A stretch of 54,563 nt of DNA from Pseudomonadota bacterium (lineage in GTDB: Bacteria > Pseudomonadota > Gammaproteobacteria > Acidiferrobacterales > Acidiferrobacteraceae): positions 1 to 54,563 of the forward strand of contig JAJYDT010000010.1 in NCBI GenBank assembly GCA_021777335.1, in the 5' to 3' direction. The stretch's first letter is position 1. Every line of letters starts with the position of its first letter. A model generated the notes under the pieces. It had not been told where the DNA came from, did not search any database, and saw only the letters and a program-made list of their open reading frames with translations. The position numbers and the translations under genes were made by a program. Below, in pieces: positions 7,461-15,185 of this stretch.

Positions 7461-8747
7461 TCAGAACTTTATACCCCAGTTCAGGTTAAGCTCGTATTCA
7501 TGCAGATAAACATAGGTGGGACCTCTTCCGAATTGGAGGAATGATGGGTTCGCACCTTGGTATACCTTCTGGGGCATCCCCCACATCGCCGCCACGGTCA
7601 GATCCTGGGTATGCGTGATATGTCTCGTGAATCCCGCAGTGATGTCGCGTTGAATCACGCCCGGTGCCAAGGTATTGAACATCAGCTGGTCACCAGGAAC
7701 AGGCTGGGTGTTATAGGCAAAACCAGCACGCCAAGTCCATTGCCGGCTGGTCGCGATCTGATAGCCGAGCTTATAGACCGTAATGTCCTGCCAGCCAAAC
7801 CCTGGACCACTTTCACCCCCCAAACAATAGGGAGAGTTTGGCTGGGTCGGGCTCGAAAAGCATTGGTTCATATAACTCCCCGAATGGCCAATGGACGGGA
7901 TCGCGCCATACATGATGCGCTGGACGTCAAACGCGACCACCTGGTGCCGGAGGGGTTTGAATGCGAGACCCCCAGTCCAAGTCTCCGGAATATTGAAATT
8001 GCCACCGTCGGCAAACAGACCCGAGTAACTGGCAAAGCGCGACATGTGGATCTCTGGCGTCCAGGAAAGACCTAAATTGAGGTTCCGCATCAGCCGTATC
8101 TGCGTCCCCAGCCGTATACCGAAGCCGGTGCCCATATCGACCCCGTTGTTAGTGAGCGCAGCGGCATTGGTGCTGTTTCCACTGAATGCACCCAAGCCAG
8201 AATCGCTGAAGTACTGGCGGACATAGAGCAGGCCCACACCGACTGAATCGTGACGCGTGAATTTGTAGGCATAGCTTGCCTGCATGAACAGCTGCTTGAA
8301 ATTGACGCCTGTCTGCCCGGCAAAGAATGTATTCGCTATCTTGTAATTGGTCGACATGCCGCCGTTGCCATACATGGCCAAACCGACCGTGTTGCTTCCG
8401 TCAAGCGCATAGGTCACGCCCACGTGCGGAATCACGAAGAAGTCCGAGCTGCTCCCGCAATAGACGCAGTGTGCAGGGGCCAAAGAGTTGGCACTATACC
8501 CCCTGAACGCCCAGAATGCCGCCGCACCGAGATCGACCCGGCTACCGACAAAGGCGATACCTGCAGGGTTGACTGCCTGCGCCATACTGTCCTCCGGCAG
8601 AGCGACCCCGGCTCCCGCAAGCCCATCATTCTTGGAGCTGTAACCCAACTCAAAATACCCTGCCGTCGTGGCGAGCGCCGCGACTGGCATGGCTGCCAGA
8701 ACGGCAGCCAGCGCGGCGGTAACCGCCAATCTCTTCGTGCGTACCAT
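7461..8747 (-). CDS. FadL/OmpP1/TodX-family outer-membrane protein
   Basis: This 428-residue beta-barrel protein belongs to the family that carries long-chain fatty acids and other hydrophobic compounds across the outer membrane. A signal peptide (residues 1-27, ending VAALA) precedes a mature start near TTAGYFELGYSSKNDGLAGAGVALPEDSMAQAVNPAG, the family's N-terminal hatch region (AGAG and NPAG motifs). Alternating beta-strand sequence follows, and the protein ends in Phe (NWGIKF), as expected for recognition by BamA. The ATG at 8747 is chosen because AGGAGG lies 6 bases upstream; an earlier in-frame start has no such site. It is convergent with prsR. A TATAAT on the minus strand at 8855-8850 may belong to its promoter. 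Two Cys in HCVYCG near residue 85 could form a disulfide. The substrate is unknown. Confidence 0.88.
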   Translation of the reverse strand: MVRTKRLAVTAALAAVLAAMPVAALATTAGYFELGYSSKNDGLAGAGVALPEDSMAQAVNPAGIAFVGSRVDLGAAAFWAFRGYSANSLAPAHCVYCGSSSDFFVIPHVGVTYALDGSNTVGLAMYGNGGMSTNYKIANTFFAGQTGVNFKQLFMQASYAYKFTRHDSVGVGLLYVRQYFSDSGLGAFSGNSTNAAALTNNGVDMGTGFGIRLGTQIRLMRNLNLGLSWTPEIHMSRFASYSGLFADGGNFNIPETWTGGLAFKPLRHQVVAFDVQRIMYGAIPSIGHSGSYMNQCFSSPTQPNSPYCLGGESGPGFGWQDITVYKLGYQIATSRQWTWRAGFAYNTQPVPGDQLMFNTLAPGVIQRDITAGFTRHITHTQDLTVAAMWGMPQKVYQGANPSFLQFGRGPTYVYLHEYELNLNWGIKF

Positions 8748-9082
8748 GTAAGTCCTCCTAAACGGGATCAAATTTTATTCTTGATTGACAGACCCACCGG
8801 AACCGGCGCCTCTGTGCCACTGCAAATCATGTGTGTTTATGATTTCTTTATTATATGAAATCTTCATGACACCTCTACCGCCCGTAATATTCCCTAACAA
8901 TTCACAGGTGTCAATACCAATGACTTACTGGATCGCAAAACAGGAAGGGTATTCACGGATGCTTTTGCTCTGGAAGTCTGGGAGATGTGCTTGACCGTCC
9001 ACCGTGGTGCTCTCAATCGTCTACGCGCCTGCCCCGGGATTTTGTCAAAATATGGAGCTACCGTGATCTCAGGAGGCGCCAC
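8748..9082. other. Intergenic region upstream of the FadL-type gene
   Basis: I see no gene in this 335-base stretch. On the minus strand TATAAT (8855-8850) would place a start about 95 bp before the FadL-type ATG, but no good -35 accompanies it. A TGGCAC at about 8820-8815 resembles a -24 element but has no TTGC at the right spacing. Confidence 0.4.
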
Positions 9083-9110
9083 AAAAAAACAGGGGCCGCT
9101 TGGCCCCTGT
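9083..9110 (-). terminator. Intrinsic terminator of the second PEP-CTERM gene
   Basis: On the minus strand ACAGGGGCC and GGCCCCTGT form a perfect 9-bp stem with a 4-base loop, followed directly by TTTTTTT. It lies about 120 bp past the stop of the gene at 9234-9959. Confidence 0.9.
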
Positions 9111-9233
9111 CAGGTTCAGGCGCGACGGCCTTGTGGGCCGCCGCCTCCTGCGATTGTCTGCTACTTTTAAGTCTCTATTCCGTGCGAGATCCGGGGTCAC
9201 GGGAATTTCCCATGGTTCCCGAACCATGCCCGG

Positions 9234-9959
9234 TCAGGCGCCCTGGTTAGACTTCTTCTTGCGGCGCGCCACGGCCACCAAGCCCACCAAGCCCGTGCCG
9301 AACAGCCACGCCGCGGCCGGAGCCGGTACCGGAGTGACCGCCGTGGTCGACCCTGTGCCGTTAAATACCCAGGTGCCGGTCTGGTTGTTGAACGGGCCGC
9401 CCGAAATCAGCGACGTCCAGGTCAAGGTGTAGTCGAAGCTGGTGCCGGAGACGTTCGAGATGGTACCTGTCGCCGCAGAATTGCCCTGGGCGAAGTTGGT
9501 TCCGTTCCAGTTGGCGAAGAACGAGCTCAGGTTCGCCGTGATCGTGGCGCCATTGGTGAGACTCGAGATCGTGGCACTCGGAACCGGGCCACCACCCGCC
9601 ACATTGGAGGACGCTGCGGTGAAGGTATTCACCCAGGTGCCGCTGCCGTTGAAGTTAAAAGACGCGATTGAACCTGATGCGGCGCTGTTCTGGGCTACCG
9701 CCTCGTTCCATCCCGGCGTGCTGTAACCGCCGACCAGGTTGAAGGAGCTATTGGTCGCTACAAGGGGTTGCCCGGTGTCGAAACCTTTCATCCCGAAGCA
9801 GCTACCTGCACCAGACGTACATGTGCTTGCTCCGAGTACGCTGCTGTTGGTTACGTTCAGCATGGTCACTACCGTCGACGCACTGGCCGTCGCGATTCCA
9901 CCTACCGTGCCAATGGCGGTCGCCATTGCTGCTGCTAACATCTTTCTTTTAAAGGTCAT
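9234..9959 (-). CDS. PEP-CTERM-like exported protein (VPAPA-type tail)
   Basis: This 241-residue exported protein has a signal peptide (about 1-28, MTFKRKMLAAAM to TASAS). Its C-terminal sorting signal consists of TPVPAPAAAWLFGTG, a hydrophobic run and the basic cluster ARRKKK. This is the VPxPA variant of exosortase-type signals rather than canonical PEP. The body is Ser/Thr/Asn/Gly-rich and shares NLVGGYS, WNGTNFAQG and GGPFNNQTGTWVFNG with the protein at 1143-1802, so they are paralogues. Two Cys near residue 45 (TCTSGAGSC) may form a loop. The ATG at 9959 has GGAGG 9 bases upstream; a longer start lacks support. A strong sigma-54 promoter lies 104 bp upstream and a terminator downstream, so it is a single-gene unit. 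Confidence 0.85.
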   Translation of the reverse strand: MTFKRKMLAAAMATAIGTVGGIATASASTVVTMLNVTNSSVLGASTCTSGAGSCFGMKGFDTGQPLVATNSSFNLVGGYSTPGWNEAVAQNSAASGSIASFNFNGSGTWVNTFTAASSNVAGGGPVPSATISSLTNGATITANLSSFFANWNGTNFAQGNSAATGTISNVSGTSFDYTLTWTSLISGGPFNNQTGTWVFNGTGSTTAVTPVPAPAAAWLFGTGLVGLVAVARRKKKSNQGA

Positions 9960-10548
9960 TTCCTGATTCCTCCAAAAAGCTCCTCTAGAGCGAAAAACTA
10001 TTTCGTGTCGGTTCGCCATACGAGATCAGCGAGCGTCGGCCGAAATAGACGCAGGGATCATAGCAAGACCTGTGCCATCCGTATAGTTATTTGATTATAA
10101 ATCACTATTTTCGATAAGCGCAGTGAGATCGTAAAGATATCCGACAGGTCTCCCAACCCAGATCGCGGCCAGCAGCCACGGCATTTCCTCTCGAATACAG
10201 GGTGTTGGACATCGGTCCTCAAAGATCCCTCAGGAACACCGGGACCCTGGGTACCCGGCGCCGCAATCTTCCCTGATCGGTGAGTTTTCCCAAAAAGCAA
10301 GTAAATAAAGTATTTATAAACAATGGTGTACTGCTCAATTCTGTTGTAAAGAACTTCGACATCTCCGCGTTACCCATCCGCGAGATCCTCGTTCGACCCC
10401 TGTGGAGCTTGCTTGGCCTTGCGCCACAAGATAGGGGAAGATTCTACGCATGCCCACAAGGCGCGGTCGCCCCGTTGCGGGATTTGCAGGGGCTGGATTC
10501 TGCAAAACGCGAGGATGATCAGGCAGCGTATGGTGACGTCGGGCACCA
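9960..10548. other. Intergenic region before the insertion sequence
   Basis: These 589 bases contain the sigma-54 promoter at 10063-10077. The rest holds only short frames in several registers. On the minus strand 10548-10330 reads like eroded coding sequence in more than one frame, without a domain I recognise. It may be the residue of an older element or gene. Confidence 0.4.
10063..10077 (-). promoter_or_regulatory. Sigma-54 promoter of the second PEP-CTERM gene
   Basis: The minus strand reads TGGCACAGGTCTTGC. Against TGGCACG-N4-TTGC only one defined base differs (A for G). The -12 element is 104 bp from the ATG at 9959, predicting a leader of about 90 bases. Sigma-54 promoters require an AAA+ activator, and PrsR is encoded 2.6 kb away. 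Confidence 0.75.
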
Positions 10549-10572
10549 CTAACCCATCTTTCGCTATTCGCC
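10549..10572 (+). repeat. Left terminal inverted repeat of the IS
   Basis: CTAACCCATCTTTCGCTATT plus four more bases match the right end in 23 of 24 positions. Confidence 0.88.
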
Positions 10573-10713
10573 TCCCTATGGACACCATTCGTTGATTTTG
10601 GCAGGGCATAACGTTCTGAAGTGATGAGCATTTGACGATTCCGAGGGTGGAAAAACGCGTGTAGTGAAGACTTGGGTGCTTGCCAACGCCGCCAGAGTTT
10701 TTACACTGCGCAC

Positions 10714-12492
10714 ATGTTTTTGAAATGTACCGAACGCCACAAGGACGGCAAGACGCATCGCTACTGGAGCGTCGTCGAGAACCGGCGGCTGGCCAAAGGC
10801 CGCATCGCTCAGCGCCACGTCCTGTATCTGGGCGAGATCAACGACAGTCAACAACAGGCATGGCGCCACACCGTCGAGGTCTTTGACGAGGGTCGTGCGC
10901 GCCAGCTCGCGCTCGTGGCGCACGAGGCGGTCGCGTTGAATGAGACGGATATCGTGAGTCTGCGGATCAATGAACTCAGCCTGCATCGCCCGCGGGAGTT
11001 CGGCGCCTGCTGGCTCGCCGGTGTGCTGTGGAACCAGCTGGCGTTATCCGAGTTCTGGGAAGCGCGGCTGCCCGCCTCGCGCAAAGGCACCCGGTGGGCG
11101 GCCGTCCTGCAAACGCTGGTCACGTATCGACTGCTCGATCCGGGCAGTGAGTGGCGCCTGCATCGCCACTGGTTTACCTCGAGCGCGATGGGAGACTTGC
11201 TCGATGCCGATTTTACCTTGGCCGAGAAGGACACCTTGTATCGCTGTCTGGATAAACTCCTGCCGCACAAGGACGAGCTCATTCAGTTCCTGACCCGGCG
11301 CTGGGGCGAGCTCTTCGCGGTCCGCTTCGATGTGCTGCTCTACGATCTCACCTCCACGTACGTGGAGTCCGACACACCCCGTGAGGCAGAGGATCTCCGT
11401 CAGTACGGGTACAGCCGCGATAAACGCGGCGACTGCCGGCAGGTGGTCATTGGCCTGATCGTGACCCCGGAGGGCTTCCCGTTGAGTTACGAGGTCCTCG
11501 CCGGCAACACGGCCGACTGCACCACGCTCGGAGATTTCTTAAAGCGCATCGAGGCGCGTTACGGCAAGGCGAATCGAATTTGGGTCATGGACAGGGGGGT
11601 GCCGACGGAAGCCACGTTGGCCCACATGCGGGCGATGGGCGCCTCCTATCTGGTCGGCACGCCGAAAGGACGGCTCACGCAACTGGAGGGTGATTTACTC
11701 GCCAAACCGTGGCAGCAGGTGCGTGCGGGATTACAGGTGAAGCAACTGCCGCGCGCCGGGGAAACCTATGTCCTGGCCGCGAGTGAGAAGCGCGTCAGCA
11801 AGGAGCGCGCCATGCGCAAGCGCCGTCTCAAAAAATACCTGGCCACCTTGAAGCAATTGCATGCGAAGCCCCCGGCACGAGATCAATTGTTGATGCGCAT
11901 CGGGGCCGCCAGGAAAGCGGCCGGGCGCGCCGGGGGCCTGGTCACCCTGACGCTGCCCAGGGCCACGGACGGGGTCACAGCCGAGACCTTCCGCTTCGTG
12001 CTTGATCGCAAGAAGTTGCGACGACAGCGGCGTCGCGAAGGCCGCTATCTGCTGCGCACCAACTTAACCGGTGATGACCCCGCGCCACTGTGGACCTTCT
12101 ACGTGCAGCTGACCGAGGTCGAGCAGGCCTTCAAGGAACTCAAGCACGATCTCGCGATCCGCCCGCTTTACCATCAGCTCGAACATCGCATCGAGGCGCA
12201 CATCTTCGTGGCCTTCCTCGCCTATTGCCTGCACGTCACGCTCAAACATCAATTGAGACAGCGGGCCCCGGGGCTAACGCCACGGGCGGTGCTCGAGAAA
12301 TTCAAAACGATCCAGATGATCGATGTGCGCATACCCACGAGTGATGGGCGAACGCTCACGCTCTGCCGTTACACGCAACCCGAGCCCGAGCATCGTATGT
12401 TGCTTGATGTGTTGCGGCTGCAATTGCCCGCGCAACCTCCGCCCAAAATTACCGCCGATCAGCTCCACGCCGCCGACACCGGTGTGGCGTAG
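10714..12492 (+). CDS. IS1634-family transposase
   Basis: This 592-residue DDE transposase (IS4-like superfamily) catalyses excision and insertion of the surrounding element. The N-terminus MFLKCTERHKDGKTHRYWSV is typical of IS1634 transposases and decides the start; a start 42 bases upstream is less likely. Catalytic candidates are the first Asp in LLYDLTSTYVES, the second in IWVMDRGVP and the Glu in LTEVEQAFKELK, which continues into LAIRPLYHQLEHRIEAH. The frame is full length and uninterrupted. Long Arg/Lys-rich stretches near 380-470 fit DNA binding. Confidence 0.93.
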   Translation: MFLKCTERHKDGKTHRYWSVVENRRLAKGRIAQRHVLYLGEINDSQQQAWRHTVEVFDEGRARQLALVAHEAVALNETDIVSLRINELSLHRPREFGACWLAGVLWNQLALSEFWEARLPASRKGTRWAAVLQTLVTYRLLDPGSEWRLHRHWFTSSAMGDLLDADFTLAEKDTLYRCLDKLLPHKDELIQFLTRRWGELFAVRFDVLLYDLTSTYVESDTPREAEDLRQYGYSRDKRGDCRQVVIGLIVTPEGFPLSYEVLAGNTADCTTLGDFLKRIEARYGKANRIWVMDRGVPTEATLAHMRAMGASYLVGTPKGRLTQLEGDLLAKPWQQVRAGLQVKQLPRAGETYVLAASEKRVSKERAMRKRRLKKYLATLKQLHAKPPARDQLLMRIGAARKAAGRAGGLVTLTLPRATDGVTAETFRFVLDRKKLRRQRRREGRYLLRTNLTGDDPAPLWTFYVQLTEVEQAFKELKHDLAIRPLYHQLEHRIEAHIFVAFLAYCLHVTLKHQLRQRAPGLTPRAVLEKFKTIQMIDVRIPTSDGRTLTLCRYTQPEPEHRMLLDVLRLQLPAQPPPKITADQLHAADTGVA

Positions 12493-12547
12493 TGCAGACT
12501 TTTAAGACCGCTACTCGATGAATCAAAGGGTTAGGATCATCAGTACG

Positions 12548-12571
12548 GGCGAATAGCGAAAGATGGGCTAG
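12548..12571 (-). repeat. Right terminal inverted repeat of the IS
   Basis: The reverse complement starts CTAGCCCATCTTTCGCTATT and mirrors the left end with one difference at the fourth base. Confidence 0.88.
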
Positions 12572-12601
12572 ACCAGGCAAGGGGGCACAGCGCCGGAACT
12601 C

Positions 12602-13396
12602 ATGACCATTCTTCTCTATCTCGCGGTCGGTGCAATGGTCGGCCTGTTTGCCGGCATGTTCGGGATTGGTGGTGGCGGTATCGTCGTGCCCGCCCTGCTT
12701 TTCGCATTCAGCCGACAGCATATTGATCCTGCGGTGCGCATCCATCTCGCTATTGGCACTTCCCTTGCCACCATTGTGTTCACTGCGCTCTCTGCGATCC
12801 GCGCGCAACAGAAACGCCACGCCATTGACTGGCCGATTGCACTTACCATTGCACCGGCAACACTCATTGGCAGCCTCGCAAGCGGCTACCTCGCAGGATT
12901 CATCGTACCGTCAACGCTCAAGATGATCTTCGCCGTGTTCCTCGGGCTGATCTCGATCCAGATCCTCTCGAACTGGCACCCGGCGCCCCATTGGAGGTTA
13001 CCGTCACGGCTGGGGCTGCTCGCGACAGGGCTTGGGATCGGCGCCTTGTCGGCCATGATCGGCATCGGCGGCGGCAGCATGACGGTACCATTCCTCAGTG
13101 CCTGTAACGTCGACATGAGACGGGCGATTGCGATCTCGGCGGTCCTCGGCCTGCCAATCGCCCTGTTCGGTACCTTCGGTTTCGTGCTCTCCGGGTGGCG
13201 CCACCCGGGCCTGCCACCGTGGAGCGCGGGCTACGTATACCTGCCGGCGCTGATCGGCATCGTGAGCACGTCCACCCTCACGGCGCCGCTCGGGGTCAGG
13301 TGGTCGCACCACCTTCCGGTTGCCCCACTCAGGCGGATTTTCGGGTTCCTTCTTCTGGGTGTTGCCGTCCAAATCATGTTTGGGATAATGGGGTAG
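12602..13396 (+). CDS. TSUP-family (TauE/SafE) membrane transporter
   Basis: This 264-residue integral membrane protein has about eight hydrophobic segments in two homologous halves. Each half carries the family's glycine-rich loop: GMFGIGGGGIVVPAL (about 19-33) and SAMIGIGGGSMTVPFL (about 150-165). Members export or import small anions and sulfur compounds such as sulfite, sulfoacetate or thiosulfate. The substrate here cannot be read from sequence. It begins 30 bp after the right end of the IS, so an outward-reading IS promoter might affect it. No strong ribosome-binding site is seen in the usual window. A sulfur-oxidising host would make a sulfur role attractive, but that is speculation. 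Confidence 0.88.
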   Translation: MTILLYLAVGAMVGLFAGMFGIGGGGIVVPALLFAFSRQHIDPAVRIHLAIGTSLATIVFTALSAIRAQQKRHAIDWPIALTIAPATLIGSLASGYLAGFIVPSTLKMIFAVFLGLISIQILSNWHPAPHWRLPSRLGLLATGLGIGALSAMIGIGGGSMTVPFLSACNVDMRRAIAISAVLGLPIALFGTFGFVLSGWRHPGLPPWSAGYVYLPALIGIVSTSTLTAPLGVRWSHHLPVAPLRRIFGFLLLGVAVQIMFGIMG

Positions 13397-13589
13397 GCTT
13401 ACATGACCAAAAACTTGGGACTGATCCGCCTCGCGACACCTCGCCGACACATCATTGCGCTTGCGTCCCCAACCCCCAGTGGGTACTTCCGAGAGGAATT
13501 TATTTTTTGAGGTCGTGGCGCGCCATGGCCACGAAAAGCGAGACCCGTCGCAATCTACGGTGCAAGGTCACCTACAACCTGCGGATTGC

Positions 13590-14210
13590 CTACTGCCCTG
13601 AGGTCCCAAAAACATAGGTGATCCCAGCGCCGACCGTAGTTCCATACCACCCGCCATCCGACGACGCGACCATACCGTCCAGACTCAGGCTGCGGGCCAG
13701 ATAGTAGCGTCCTTCCGCGGTCACGCCGGCTGAGCACCCGGCACAACTTGCCAGGTCAACATCACCGTCGAGCTCCAGCCGCGGCGCTACCCAGTAGCGC
13801 ACCCCGCCATGAGCATCGAGCCCACTGCTGGTACTGCTGCCTGCGAACAATCCTAGTCCGGGAATGTAGAAGGTCTGCGATGCGGAATAATGGACAAACT
13901 CGACCCCCGCCAGAAGATCCAAGTTGCGGGCCACCGTCCAATGGTATTCCCCTCCGGCGGCGATATTGCCGAGATGCGCGTCGCTCCCCGAGACATAGGA
14001 GCCCGAACCGATCAGCGCAATATGGGGAGCGATATCGAACGTACCGCTTACCGCCGGACCGAAGAGCGACCCGGGTCCCCCGCTATTTGACACTACCGCC
14101 ACGCTGAGATCCCGGTAGGGAAATGCCGCCGCAGCGGCCAGCCTTGTAACCAAGGTACCGGCAAGCGCCGCGATCACCGCCATTGACACTTTTTTGCGTG
14201 TTGAAACCAT
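13590..14210 (-). CDS. Small outer-membrane beta-barrel protein
   Basis: This 206-residue protein has a signal peptide (MVSTRKKVSMAVIAALAG, cleaved near AAAA-FPYRD). The rest is alternating hydrophobic/polar strands rich in Gly, Ser, Asp and Tyr (LIGSGSYVSGSD, AAGGEYHWTVARNLDLLAG, GVRYWVAPRLELDGDVDLA), ending GAGITYVF plus TSGQ. This is typical of 8-stranded OmpA/OmpW-like barrels, though I cannot assign a named family. It contains CAGC in the second half, possibly a disulfide in a loop. GGAGATAAGG precedes the ATG. It lies downstream of tRNA-Ser on the same strand. Function unknown. Confidence 0.7.
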   Translation of the reverse strand: MVSTRKKVSMAVIAALAGTLVTRLAAAAAFPYRDLSVAVVSNSGGPGSLFGPAVSGTFDIAPHIALIGSGSYVSGSDAHLGNIAAGGEYHWTVARNLDLLAGVEFVHYSASQTFYIPGLGLFAGSSTSSGLDAHGGVRYWVAPRLELDGDVDLASCAGCSAGVTAEGRYYLARSLSLDGMVASSDGGWYGTTVGAGITYVFGTSGQ

Positions 14211-14351
14211 GCCTTATCTCCGGGCAGGAGCTGCATTGTTGTACACAGACAGGGTCCCGTTTCATTGGCGCCTGCCCGCCTCCGACCCAGCGACCCGCCT
14301 AAAAACACCGCCGTCCACGACCACTGCCTTGCCGTAACGCTCTGAATTGAA

Positions 14352-14439
14352 TGGCGGAGAGGGAGGGATTCGAACCCCCGGATCCTTGCGGATCAACGGT
14401 TTTCAAGACCGCCGCAATCGGCCGCTCTGCCACCTCTCC
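14352..14439 (-). tRNA. tRNA-Ser (anticodon UGA)
   Basis: The minus strand folds as a class II tRNA of 88 bases: acceptor GGAGAGG/CCTCTCC, anticodon arm GCGGTCTTGAAAACCG with anticodon TGA, a long variable arm (ATCCGCAAGGAT), T-arm GGGTTCGAATCCC, and an encoded CCA (plus-strand TGG at 14352-14354). The variable arm and anticodon identify serine. It lies near serS (15186-16454), and its 3' end faces the accessory region. Confidence 0.97.
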
Positions 14440-14512
14440 GTAGCACGTGCAACGATGAACCTTACCGGGTTATTATGGTCTCAAGTTGCGGATTTTACAT
14501 AAGGAGCGACGC

Positions 14513-15184
14513 ATGGATCAAAATCCCCAAGTGGTGCAGTACGGCCGGCCCTCGGAGCTTACTACCAACACGGTGCTGCGCAAAACCTATGTGCTGCTCG
14601 CAGCCACGCTGCTTTTCAGCGCCGGCACCGCCTGGTATTCGATGGCTACGCACGTGTCATTCATCAACCCGTGGATGATGCTACTCATCTACTTCGGTCT
14701 GCTCTTTGCGACCAATGCGCTGCGGAACAGTCCGGCGGGCGTGGTCGCCGTGTTCGCGCTCACGGGTTTTCTGGGATACACACTTGGACCCCTGCTCAGT
14801 TTCTATCTCAAGGCACTCCCGAACGGCCGCGAGATCATCTTCTATGCGCTTGGGACCACAGGTCTCGTGTTTCTGACGCTGTCGGCGTACGCAATCACAA
14901 CACGCAAGAACTTCAGCTATATGGGCGGCTTCCTGGTCACCGGCATGATCATCGCGTTCGTCGCGAGTATCGCCAATCTGTTTCTCCACATGCCGGTGCT
15001 AATGCTGGTCACGTCGTCGATCTTTGTCCTTGTGATGTCCGGCTGGATCCTGTACCAGACCAGCGCCATCATCAACGGCGGCGAGACGAACTATATCGTG
15101 GCCACGGTCAATCTCTATGTGGCGCTCTACGATATCTTCGTCAGTCTCCTGCAGATCTTCGGCGTAATGGGTGGCCGCGACTGA
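14513..15184 (+). CDS. Bax inhibitor-1/YccA-family membrane protein
   Basis: This 223-residue protein has seven hydrophobic segments after a short polar N-terminus (MDQNPQVVQYGR), as in bacterial BI-1/YccA proteins. YccA itself modulates the membrane protease FtsH; wider roles in ion leakage are proposed for the family. The C-terminal hallmark ETNYIVATVNLYVALYDIF is present, with the Asp in the last membrane segment that is typical of the family. AAGGAG lies 7 bases before the ATG at 14513, which decides against an upstream in-frame start. It is convergent with serS, with a single base between the stops. Confidence 0.9.
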   Translation: MDQNPQVVQYGRPSELTTNTVLRKTYVLLAATLLFSAGTAWYSMATHVSFINPWMMLLIYFGLLFATNALRNSPAGVVAVFALTGFLGYTLGPLLSFYLKALPNGREIIFYALGTTGLVFLTLSAYAITTRKNFSYMGGFLVTGMIIAFVASIANLFLHMPVLMLVTSSIFVLVMSGWILYQTSAIINGGETNYIVATVNLYVALYDIFVSLLQIFGVMGGRD

Positions 15185-15185
15185 T

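Larger units (their letters stand above)
10549..12571 (+). mobile_element. Complete IS1634-family insertion sequence, about 2.02 kb
   Basis: The element is bounded by 24-bp terminal inverted repeats (10549-10572 and 12548-12571) that differ at one base. Both begin CTARCCCATC and end TTCGCC. The flanks carry ACCA on each side (10545-10548 and 12572-12575), a possible 4-bp target duplication. One intact transposase gene fills the element. Near-perfect ends and an open frame indicate a recent, potentially active insertion. It sits between the second PEP-CTERM gene and the TSUP permease and breaks no recognisable gene. Confidence 0.9.

Noticed and set aside
8810-8825. Sigma-54-like TGGCAC upstream of the FadL-type gene
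   Set aside because: The bases at the -12 position are GCC without TTGC at the right spacing (GG to GC is 9, not 10), so the promoter core is incomplete.
13513-13534. Hairpin TCGTGGC/GCCACGA between the TSUP gene and the barrel gene
   Set aside because: Neither direction has a U-run after the stem, and the T-run is on the wrong side for plus-strand transcripts.
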